The notes beneath the pieces are model-generated. The model saw only the letters and a program-made list of their open reading frames with translations, had not been told where the DNA came from and made no database searches. The position numbers and the translations under genes were made by a program. A stretch of DNA of 38,086 nt from Acaryochloris sp. IP29b_bin.137 (GTDB taxonomy: Bacteria > Cyanobacteriota > Cyanobacteriia > Thermosynechococcales > Thermosynechococcaceae), in NCBI RefSeq assembly GCF_028285745.1, contig NZ_JANQOP010000221.1:1-38086 (forward strand), written 5' to 3'. How positions within the stretch are numbered: position 1 is the first letter of the stretch; each line of letters starts with the position of its first letter. Positions 8,146 through 15,224 of the stretch are shown piece by piece.

Positions 8146-8377
8146 GACTGTGCTAACACCGCAAACAACCTAAAATCCATCCTAAACTACCCTTGCCCAG
8201 GCAGGAGAGGGAACAGCCGTTGCGTTATCTTCCTTAAAGATTAAGGGTGCCCCTCATCGATGTGCAGGGATGACTCGTCTTAAGTTGGGTGGGTTTGATT
8301 AGTCTGGAGAATGTCCTAGATCTGTGTTACTTCGTCACCGTATTGATGAGCATTGCCAGAGCAATACCGTTTCAGTC

Positions 8378-9034
8378 TTATGCTTCAACGAGGGGAGGAC
8401 AAGTTACGCGAGTGCCGCCAAGGCCGCAGTAGCCCCCTGGATTCTTGGCTAAATATTGCTGATGATATGCTTCAGCATAGTAAAACTCAGGAGCGTCCAA
8501 TATTTCAGTCGTAATCCCACCTAACCCTGCTTGGGCTAGTGCATCCTGATAGATTTTCTGGGAAGCCAACGCTAGCACCTGTTGCTGATGGGTGTACGTG
8601 TAAATTCCTGAGCGATACTGGGTTCCGACATCATTCCCCTGCTGCATCCCTTGCGTTGGATTGTGGCTTTCCCAGAAAACTTGGAGCAGTTTTTCATAAC
8701 TAATGACTGATGGGTCGAAGATTACCCTAACCACTTCGTTATGCCCCGTCATCCCGGTGCAGACTTCCTGATAGGTCGGATTAGGAGTTAAGCCGCTTGC
8801 ATAACCAACTGCAGTGACGTAAACCCCCTCTTGTTGCCAAAAACGTCGCTCTGCTCCCCAAAAACATCCCAAACCAAACATTGCCTGCTCCATCTCTTCA
8901 GGAAAAGGGGGAGTCAAAGGATTGCCATTCACATAATGCTGATCAGGGACAGACATAGAAGTGGAGCGACCAGGTAAGGCTTCGTCTGCCGAAGGTAAGG
9001 TTAGCTTTTTCCCAAATAATCCAAAAAGAGACAT
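8378..9034 (-). CDS. msrA: Peptide methionine sulfoxide reductase MsrA
   Basis: A 218-residue protein. The active-site motif is [10 protein letters not shown], with catalytic Cys57; YASG, the [12 protein letters not shown] strand, [20 protein letters not shown] and YHQQYL are all standard MsrA landmarks. The C-terminal Cys203 and Cys212 are positioned to act as resolving cysteines. It reduces methionine-S-sulfoxide in proteins using thioredoxin. The roughly 45-residue N-terminal extension before the conserved core is normal for cyanobacterial members. The upstream region carries two short palindromes (9075-9098). Confidence 0.96.
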   Translation of the reverse strand: MSLFGLFGKKLTLPSADEALPGRSTSMSVPDQHYVNGNPLTPPFPEEMEQAMFGLGCFWGAERRFWQQEGVYVTAVGYASGLTPNPTYQEVCTGMTGHNEVVRVIFDPSVISYEKLLQVFWESHNPTQGMQQGNDVGTQYRSGIYTYTHQQQVLALASQKIYQDALAQAGLGGITTEILDAPEFYYAEAYHQQYLAKNPGGYCGLGGTRVTCPPLVEA

Positions 9035-9298
9035 GATGATCCGTAATTCGATGCGAAAGAATAGAGAGGTATTACCTTAAGGTTAACGAATGATTCGTAC
9101 CTTAGTGCAGGGTCAGGCTTTAATTCTGATGCGATGAACCGACGGTCGGGTTCATTCAGGTTTGATCACCTGACAACATACCCCACTAGTAGGGAGATTG
9201 AGAGGATCGCAGGTAGAGTGGATTACAATTGTGGGGTGCTTTGCCCTCAAAACGCTGACTTCAGTCTCCCAATCGATGGTCGTCCGACACTAGAAAAA

Positions 9299-9877
9299 CT
9301 AACTGCAAAGCGCTTGGCGCATATGCTTCATATTCCCCGGTAAATCTGCGCGGATGGCCTCTTGGATAAAGATAGAAGGCACGGGTATTAGCGGTGTAGC
9401 GGCAACGGAATAGGTCAGAATGGTGCCTTCCCCACAATCTTGCAAGGTGAGGTCAGCAGAAAAGTCACTAAAGCTGCCGCGTTCTAGAGAAAATTGGATC
9501 TGCTCTTGGCACTGTTCCGACACTCGCAGGAAGATTTCCACATCAATGGACAGTAGGAAAAATGTTTTACGGGCGGCCTGGTAGAGGCGATGAGTATGAT
9601 CCGTTGTGTGGGAAGAATTTTCCAGTATCTCGCTTTTGACAATATCAGGGAAGAACCGAACCCAACGGCTATAGTTGGTGAGCTGGGACCAAATCTGCGA
9701 TCGCACCCGAGGCAGATACATCTTTGCCGTTACCGCACCTCCCCAACTCGTGTGAGAACGAATATCTAACAGGATTTCACCTTGCAATAGATCAACCATT
9801 TGTTGAGGAGAGAGGGGAGATTGAGTTGGATTAACCGCTAGGGAAGAGACACTCATAGCAGGATCAAGATGGGACAT
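9299..9877 (-). CDS. SRPBCC (polyketide cyclase/START-like) protein
   Basis: A 192-residue protein whose central part (about residues 45-185) follows the SRPBCC ligand-binding fold: GGAVTAKMYLPRVRSQIWSQ, then LTNYSRWVRFFPDIVKSEIL, IDVEIFLRV, and a C-terminal helix after PLIPVPSIFIQEAIRADLPG. The pattern VWxxLTDYxxxxxFxPxxxxS is typical of the cyanobacterial and plastid COQ10/cyclase-dehydrase-like group. Members bind lipids or other hydrophobic ligands, but the specific role here is unknown. Met8 is an alternative start. It stands alone between msrA and the TRAP permease genes, all on the minus strand. Confidence 0.85.
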   Translation of the reverse strand: MSHLDPAMSVSSLAVNPTQSPLSPQQMVDLLQGEILLDIRSHTSWGGAVTAKMYLPRVRSQIWSQLTNYSRWVRFFPDIVKSEILENSSHTTDHTHRLYQAARKTFFLLSIDVEIFLRVSEQCQEQIQFSLERGSFSDFSADLTLQDCGEGTILTYSVAATPLIPVPSIFIQEAIRADLPGNMKHMRQALCS

Positions 9878-10113
9878 GACCGTTAAACCCCTAATGGAGG
9901 AATAACTGTCAGGGCCATCATAGCTCTATTGATTAAAAAATATGTATTTTGAGTCACAGGCTGTCCCGGGAGTGTCATAGAAGTTATCGCAACAAGAGGT
10001 CACAAATACGCAACGTCCCCTAACCGCTTCGCTTGTTAACGCCTAGTATTCCCAAATACCAACCATTGGTCATCACATGGCCTGTCTTTTCCCTTTTCAG
10101 CATAAAAATCTCA

Positions 10114-11478
10114 TCATGCGCCACCCGTTGGAGATGTTTTTAGGGAAGGTAAGAACGTCACAATCTCTGGGAACTGCACCAAAATCACTAATACCAGCAG
10201 TTGCAAGATAATAAAAGGTATGGCGCCGCGATAAATATCTGACGTTTTGATCTCGGGTGGAGCCACTCCCCGTAAATAAAACAGAGCAAAGCCAAAGGGG
10301 GGGGTTAAAAAAGATGTCTGTAAATTCACTCCCAACAAAATGCCGTACCACAGCAAGTCCATGCCCATGGCTTGGGCAATGGGTCGAAAAATGGGCACCA
10401 CAATAAAGGCAATTTGAAAAAAGTCGATAAAGAAACCTAGCAAAAACACCGTCAGCATACTGACCAGTAAGAAACTGAGTTCCCCACCGGGTAGATTTTG
10501 CAATGCATCGGAGACAAGGATGTTCCCGTTCAACCCAATAAACACTAAGCTAAAGGCCCGAGAACCGATTAGAATCAGCATCACCATACTGGTGATGCGT
10601 AGGGTGGACTCTGACACTTCCAACAGTCGTTTTAAGGACAACTGACCGTTGACCCCGGCCAAAATAATAGCGCCTAACGCCCCTAGTGCTCCCGCTTCTG
10701 TGGGGGTTGCGATTCCCCAAAAGATACTGCCTAAGACCAAAAAAATCAGGGATAAGGGCGGAATGAGAACCTTGATCACTCGAGCTGCCAGTTCTTTTCC
10801 CTGCATTTCCCGCACGGTGAGGGGCAAGGCCGGAGCAGCCTCCGGTTTAAAGATGGCAATCATGACAACATGCAGAGCAAACAGTCCGGCAATCATTAAG
10901 CCTGGAATTAAAGCCCCTAGGAATAAATCTCCCACAGGTACACCGAGTTGATCGCCCAATACCACCAGCACTACGCTGGGGGGGATAATTTGTCCCAAAG
11001 TACCCGAGGCGACAATCACTCCGGCAGTCAGCTCCTTACTGTAGTTGTAGCGGAGCATGATCGGCAGCGAGATCAGACCCATCGCTACGACAGAGGCGGC
11101 GACAACACCCGTTGTGGCTGCCAGCAAAGCCCCCACAAACACCACGGCTAAAGCGAGTCCGCCCCGAATTGGCCCAAAGAGAATGCCAATGGTTTCTAGC
11201 AGCTTTTCAGCCAGGCCTGATTTCTCCAGCATGGCTCCCATAAAAATAAAGTAGGGAATTGCCAGGAGCGTATTGCTCATCATGGTGGCGAAAATTTCCT
11301 GAGGCATCGCCAGCAGATTGGGATCTACCAAAATTTCTGGATCCACCCAGCTGATCGCGGTGGGTAACATGCAGAATAACAGGGCCACACCACTCAACGT
11401 GAAGGCCACCGGATAACCTGCCGACAGGAGGACTAAGGCGACCCCAAACATGGCTAGGCTCAGCCAGCTATAGTCCAT
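10114..11478 (-). CDS. dctM: TRAP transporter large permease (DctM type)
   Basis: A 454-residue polytopic membrane protein with about 11-12 hydrophobic helices. Family landmarks are GAMLEKSGLAEKLLE, the FVGALLAATTGVVAASVVAMG stretch, SGTLGQIIPPSVVLVVLG, TPTEAGALGALGAI, and FFIDFFQIAFIVVPI with TPPFGFALFYLRGVAPPE near the C-terminus. This is the ion-coupled transport subunit of a tripartite ATP-independent periplasmic transporter, which imports organic acids. Cyanobacterial examples include the Na+-dependent glutamate TRAP system, but the substrate cannot be read from the permease. It overlaps the small-permease gene by 11 bp. No DctP substrate-binding protein gene lies in this window. Confidence 0.95.
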   Translation of the reverse strand: MDYSWLSLAMFGVALVLLSAGYPVAFTLSGVALLFCMLPTAISWVDPEILVDPNLLAMPQEIFATMMSNTLLAIPYFIFMGAMLEKSGLAEKLLETIGILFGPIRGGLALAVVFVGALLAATTGVVAASVVAMGLISLPIMLRYNYSKELTAGVIVASGTLGQIIPPSVVLVVLGDQLGVPVGDLFLGALIPGLMIAGLFALHVVMIAIFKPEAAPALPLTVREMQGKELAARVIKVLIPPLSLIFLVLGSIFWGIATPTEAGALGALGAIILAGVNGQLSLKRLLEVSESTLRITSMVMLILIGSRAFSLVFIGLNGNILVSDALQNLPGGELSFLLVSMLTVFLLGFFIDFFQIAFIVVPIFRPIAQAMGMDLLWYGILLGVNLQTSFLTPPFGFALFYLRGVAPPEIKTSDIYRGAIPFIILQLLVLVILVQFPEIVTFLPSLKTSPTGGA

Positions 11479-12043
11479 GGTCGGTTTCTCCTTCTTGGCC
11501 TAAACTGAGTCGCTTAATTTTGACGCCATTTTTGATCGCTTCCGAAATCCCTTGCAGCAAAAGCAAGACGAAGAATATGCAGACGACTGATTTAATGGGA
11601 TAAAGGGGAAGACCCCCAGCATCCGGCGAGACTTCCCAGACCTCCCAGGATTGGACGATGGGAGTCCACACATAGTAAATCATCAGACTACAAAAGGGGA
11701 TGACAAACAGTAATGCCCCTAAGAAGTTGACCCAAGCTTGTCGTTTGGGGGGCCAGCGATCATAAAATGCATCCACACGCACATGGCCGTTGTGCTTAAG
11801 GGTATAGGCGGCCCCCAGCAAAAAGGTGAGGGCAAATAAATATTCCTGTCCTTCAATGAGGGAATTAGAACTGAGGTTTTGGCCAATCAAGTTGCCAATT
11901 TTCCGCCCCAAGGTATTCCAAACCCCAATCATGATCATCAAAGGAATCAGCAAAATGGTAAATTTGCCTACGCCTTCATTGATCGCATCAATGATCTGGG
12001 ATAGTCGCAACAGCTTCTGCAATCTTCTAGGGACCTCCACCAT
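11468..12043 (-). CDS. dctQ: TRAP transporter small permease (DctQ type)
   Basis: A 191-residue membrane protein with four helices (about residues 25-43, 65-85, 107-127, 150-168). The segments FALTFLLGAAYTLKHNGHVRVDAFYDRWPPKRQAWV and the following helices are diagnostic of DctQ; the family motif is H-x-R-V-D. DctQ partners DctM in the TRAP membrane complex. The stop overlaps the start of dctM, indicating translational coupling. It lies 66 bp downstream of the M23 peptidase gene on the same strand. Confidence 0.93.
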   Translation of the reverse strand: MVEVPRRLQKLLRLSQIIDAINEGVGKFTILLIPLMIMIGVWNTLGRKIGNLIGQNLSSNSLIEGQEYLFALTFLLGAAYTLKHNGHVRVDAFYDRWPPKRQAWVNFLGALLFVIPFCSLMIYYVWTPIVQSWEVWEVSPDAGGLPLYPIKSVVCIFFVLLLLQGISEAIKNGVKIKRLSLGQEGETDHGL

Positions 12044-12109
12044 CTATCTGAGACCTATCCTCTCAGATCACGGCCCTGAATCAGAAAGCAGAGAAAAAAA
12101 CGGACGTTA

Positions 12110-12976
12110 TTACTGGAATCCCCATTTCAGCCACGGAGTGGGATCGACGGCTTGACCATTCACATTTAACCCAAAGTGCAGGTGAGGACCAGTTGAAGCG
12201 CCGGTAGAACCCACCGTGCCGATAATTTCGCCTGCCCGCACCATTTGACCTTCTTTGACTTTAATATCTCGCAAATGTAAATAGACCGTATTAACCCCTT
12301 GACCGTGGTCAATACCCACAATGTTGCCATGAAGTTGAAATCCCTTGGATTCATATCCAACAAGTCGAACTTGTCCTGCAGCTGAGGCTTTAACCGGAGA
12401 GCCACCCCAACCAGCATAATCTAATCCTCGATGGTAATCGGGATCAGAGTAATCGCCATTGTAAATGCGCGTAATCCCATACCCAGCAGTGAGGGGCCCA
12501 TTATTGGGACGCAGGAACTTGCCGCTCCAGAGTTTTTTGGGAGAAACAATCGCCTTAAAGGCATCCACACGATCAAATTCGAAGTCTGTGCCTGACCCTT
12601 TACCTGGTGGTAACCAAATGCTCTGGGTCCGGAACCATTGTTTACCAATCCACAGCATCATATTGCGAGTGCGTTGATTCCCGGTCACGATTAGGCTGCG
12701 ACGACCATGTTTTTCTAAGGGAATGGTGGGTAAAAAAGCCCGCCAGCGGTTGGTCGCGATGGGATAGACGGGCAGTTTTTTCCCTGCAACTTTGACAACG
12801 GGTGCTTGAGTGAGTTGCTCGCCTGGATCTGGCTTGATGGTAATGGCCAGAGTGTCACCCAGATTGGGTCTCTTAGGGGTTACAGTGACGTCTAAGGCTT
12901 GGGCGGGTAGGGAGGTAGCACTTTCTAATGTTGCCAAAAGAAGAAAGCTCAGCCAACGAAGGTTTTTATAAGTCAT
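12110..12976 (-). CDS. Exported M23-family (LytM-type) peptidase
   Basis: A 288-residue protein with a signal peptide (hydrophobic core about residues 8-23, cleavage likely after LPAQA). An all-beta middle part (about 28-120) is followed by a C-terminal M23 metallopeptidase domain. The zinc ligands are visible: HRGLD (H and D of HxxxD), and the second His pair in GASTGPHLHFGL. Because both motifs are intact, it should be an active peptidoglycan endopeptidase rather than a degenerate LytM activator. No LysM or coiled-coil region is present. Just upstream is a perfect 18-bp tandem repeat at 13001-13036, 25-60 bp before the start codon. Confidence 0.94.
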   Translation of the reverse strand: MTYKNLRWLSFLLLATLESATSLPAQALDVTVTPKRPNLGDTLAITIKPDPGEQLTQAPVVKVAGKKLPVYPIATNRWRAFLPTIPLEKHGRRSLIVTGNQRTRNMMLWIGKQWFRTQSIWLPPGKGSGTDFEFDRVDAFKAIVSPKKLWSGKFLRPNNGPLTAGYGITRIYNGDYSDPDYHRGLDYAGWGGSPVKASAAGQVRLVGYESKGFQLHGNIVGIDHGQGVNTVYLHLRDIKVKEGQMVRAGEIIGTVGSTGASTGPHLHFGLNVNGQAVDPTPWLKWGFQ

Positions 12977-13000
12977 GCAGAGATAAACGATGCAGTCTAT

Positions 13001-13036
13001 AAATACATAGTCTAGATGAAATACATAGTCTAGATG
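13001..13036. repeat. Two tandem 18-bp repeats upstream of the M23 peptidase
   Basis: AAATACATAGTCTAGATG occurs at 13001-13018 and again, directly abutting, at 13019-13036. Each unit contains the palindrome TCTAGA. The position, 25-60 bp upstream of the M23 start codon, would suit a promoter or operator, but no function is demonstrated. Confidence 0.9.
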
Positions 13037-13061
13037 GTAATGGCTGGAGTTCCGCTAGCGG

Positions 13062-13400
13062 TTATCCCAGCCAGGATACGCCTTCATGTAAAGTATTTGG
13101 GATGGGCGATTGAGGGGGTTGACCCGATAAAGGCCGTTGACGCCGAGTCAAGCCGTCTTGCATGTCTGCTTCAACTGTTGTGTCACGTTCTGGCAGCACG
13201 ACCCTTTTCATGATGAATTCAATGGTCTGCTCCTTCACCCACCCCCGGGCCACGACAATTTCCCCAAAAGGCATCGCTGTAACAGTTTGGTCGGCTAACG
13301 CGACACCGACTTGAGCATCGGTCAGCAAGCCTGCCTCCACTAAATAAGCCCCTATCGGTTGATAGGGATGAGACTTCCGGCGGTCAACCCCCTGGTTCAT
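13062..13400 (-). CDS. Small protein with GspE/PilB N-terminal-like domain
   Basis: About 112 residues from ATG 13400 (MNQGVDRRKS); an AAGGA lies about 10 bases upstream, so this is preferred over the TTG at 13448. Residues about 12-75 read IGAYLVEAGLLTDAQVGVAL, then MPFGEIVVARGWVKEQTIEF, which is the two-helix-pair pattern of the GspE/MshE N-terminal domain (LGxxLVExGLLTxxQLxxAL...LGEILVxxGxVxxxxL). No ATPase part follows. The C-terminal 40 residues are Pro/Gln/Arg-rich and probably disordered. It lies downstream of hfq on the same strand. Function unknown; the domain usually recognises partners in type IV pilus, secretion or c-di-GMP systems. Confidence 0.75.
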   Translation of the reverse strand: MNQGVDRRKSHPYQPIGAYLVEAGLLTDAQVGVALADQTVTAMPFGEIVVARGWVKEQTIEFIMKRVVLPERDTTVEADMQDGLTRRQRPLSGQPPQSPIPNTLHEGVSWLG

Positions 13401-13552
13401 GGTTCGTTTCCTTCCACTGCAAACCAATCTGAACATTTTGCCCCTCAACCGTTTGGGTTTGATGTTGAGCGAGCGCTGGCGGAAATTAAAGGCTCGATGG
13501 TATCAGGCTGAGTTCAGGTCTTAACCTCATCATCTTACACCTGGGCACTTGA

Positions 13553-13768
13553 CTAAGGTTTAGGCTTGAGGAAGACGATAGCTTGCTTCCAGACGATGGT
13601 TGGCTGATCATAGTGATCCAATAAGCAAATACAGAAATTATCTTGCCAACGGACTTTGCCCACGAGTAAATCATTGGTGATCAATTTGATTTCGACTTCC
13701 GATTCTTCCTGAATCAGGGTTTGCATTTGCCGAAAACTAGGCAGTTTGACATCAAGTTCGGTTGACAT
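13553..13768 (-). CDS. hfq: Hfq homologue, short cyanobacterial type
   Basis: A 71-residue Sm-like protein. It has the Sm1 part (EVEIKLITNDLLVGKVRWQD) and a short Sm2 part ending in QPTIVWKQAIVFLKP, in place of the KHAIS of enteric Hfq. This is the divergent cyanobacterial form; in Synechocystis the homologue is needed for type IV pilus motility and binds the pilus ATPase PilB1, and classical RNA-chaperone activity is doubtful. It is divergent from dapF with about 170 bp between the start codons, an arrangement seen in many cyanobacteria, which supports the call. Confidence 0.92.
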   Translation of the reverse strand: MSTELDVKLPSFRQMQTLIQEESEVEIKLITNDLLVGKVRWQDNFCICLLDHYDQPTIVWKQAIVFLKPKP

Positions 13769-13937
13769 TATTTTCGTTGCGAGATGGATAAATGGACAAA
13801 TAAGTCAATGCGGAGGTGATCCGTGGAGCCATTATAGAGATGGTTTATCCTGCCATGATACCCATAAAATCTTGGCATAGACTTCTTGAGTTGCCGGAGT
13901 AGTATAGAGAGACGCTGTTTGTGCCGAAGGAATGCTG

Positions 13938-14789
13938 ATGCGGGTTGAGTTTACAAAATATCAAGGATTGGGAAATGATTTTATCCTGATTGATAATCGC
14001 CACCACGCTCAGACCTGTTTGACGCCAGAACAAGCGATACAGATGTGCGATCGCAACTTTGGTATCGGTGGTGACGGCGTTATCTTCGCTTTGCCTGCCG
14101 AAGGCGACACGGACTATACGATGCGCATCTATAACTCCGACGGCTCTGAACCGGAGATGTGCGGGAATGGCATTCGTTGTCTAGCTCGCTTCCTAGCCCA
14201 CTTGGAAGGTAAGCCACCTCAAACAGAGATTACCTATCGCATCCATACCTTGGCAGGAACGATTACCCCTAGCCTACAAGCTGATGGTCTAGTTCAGGTG
14301 GATATGGGCCCCCCCTATCTCGTTCCCCAAGAGATTCCAACGACCTTAGGGCAAGGCACCGAGCCAGTCGTCAATCAACCCCTAGAAGTGGGGGGACAGT
14401 CTTGGTTAGTGACCTGTGTGAGTATGGGCAACCCCCATTGCATCACGTTTGTTGAAGACTTAGAAACCCTTGAGTTTCAGACCCTCGGTCCTCAGTTCGA
14501 ACATCATCCTGTGTTCCCTCAACGGATCAACACTGAGTTTATTCAGGTCATCCGTCCAGATTATTTAAAAATGCTGGTGTGGGAACGCGGTGCTGGTCCA
14601 ACCCTAGCTTGTGGCACTGGGGCATGTGCGGTTCTAGTGGCAGGAGTTCTCACGGGCAAAAGCCAATCGCAAGCAACGATTGAGCTTCCAGGCGGGCCTT
14701 TGCGAATTAGCTGGGATGGAGCAGGCCAGTCCGTTTATATGACCGGTCCAGCTGAAAAAGTATTTACGGGGATTTATGAGGTGGGCTAA
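13938..14789 (+). CDS. dapF: Diaminopimelate epimerase DapF
   Basis: A 283-residue enzyme that interconverts LL- and meso-diaminopimelate in the lysine and peptidoglycan pathway. Both catalytic cysteines are visible: PEMCGNGIRCLARF (first Cys) and GAGPTLACGTGACAVLV (second Cys). The N-terminal FTKYQGLGNDFILIDN and FGIGGDGVIF are family signatures. I chose ATG 13938 over ATG 13932 because GAAGG at 13926-13930 is then seven bases away. The 3' end is convergent with ycf54, 44 bp apart. Confidence 0.97.
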   Translation: MRVEFTKYQGLGNDFILIDNRHHAQTCLTPEQAIQMCDRNFGIGGDGVIFALPAEGDTDYTMRIYNSDGSEPEMCGNGIRCLARFLAHLEGKPPQTEITYRIHTLAGTITPSLQADGLVQVDMGPPYLVPQEIPTTLGQGTEPVVNQPLEVGGQSWLVTCVSMGNPHCITFVEDLETLEFQTLGPQFEHHPVFPQRINTEFIQVIRPDYLKMLVWERGAGPTLACGTGACAVLVAGVLTGKSQSQATIELPGGPLRISWDGAGQSVYMTGPAEKVFTGIYEVG

Positions 14790-14833
14790 GGCTACCGCCA
14801 TTACCAAACGCTCAGTAGCCTCAACCCTCAGAC

Positions 14834-15160
14834 TTAGACAGACGCCAAAGACGCTAGGGGATCAGGGATGGCTTCTGAGGGGGCTTGAAACTCACCGACG
14901 TACACATATTCCAAACGCAGCTTTAACCAGGTCACAAAGGTGGGATTGGTGGAGACAATAGCCGCACAGGGTTGAGGGCACTTAGCCTTAATGTCTTGCA
15001 TTTCCGGCAGCTCTAAAAAGGCAGGCTGCTTAACAACCCAAAAATCGATCTCTTTATTTTTCTCTTGGTAGTAGCGATGCCGTTCTTTGAGAACTTCTTC
15101 AAACGGCTCTTCTTCAAAGAGATAGTGCTGACTGGCAAGGGCGTAGTGGTAGGTTTGCAT
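14834..15160 (-). CDS. ycf54: Ycf54, subunit of Mg-protoporphyrin IX monomethyl ester cyclase
   Basis: A 108-residue protein with the highly conserved Ycf54 sequence: YHYALASQHYLFEEEP, RHRYYQEKNKEIDFWVV, QPAFLELPEM, CPQPCAAIVSTNPTFVTWLK and LEYVYVGEF. Ycf54 associates with the aerobic cyclase (AcsF/CycI) that forms the fifth ring of chlorophyll and is needed for its accumulation and activity. It is confined to oxygenic phototrophs, so it helps fix the window as cyanobacterial. It lies downstream of the PEP-synthase-like gene's stop region, on the same strand but with its own start 64 bp past that stop. Confidence 0.95.
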   Translation of the reverse strand: MQTYHYALASQHYLFEEEPFEEVLKERHRYYQEKNKEIDFWVVKQPAFLELPEMQDIKAKCPQPCAAIVSTNPTFVTWLKLRLEYVYVGEFQAPSEAIPDPLASLASV

Positions 15161-15224
15161 GGCTGAGAAAAGACAAATGAACGAAGACGTATTGAGGGAC
15201 GCCCACCGCCATTATCTCAGCCCA

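Noticed and set aside
9132-9155. ATGAACC...GGTTCAT stem-loop as a terminator for the SRPBCC gene
   Set aside because: It lies more than 140 bp past the stop and no T-run follows on the minus strand.
9134-9343. Plus-strand 69-codon frame between msrA and the SRPBCC gene
   Set aside because: It overlaps the end of the SRPBCC gene on the other strand, has no ribosome site and no family resemblance.
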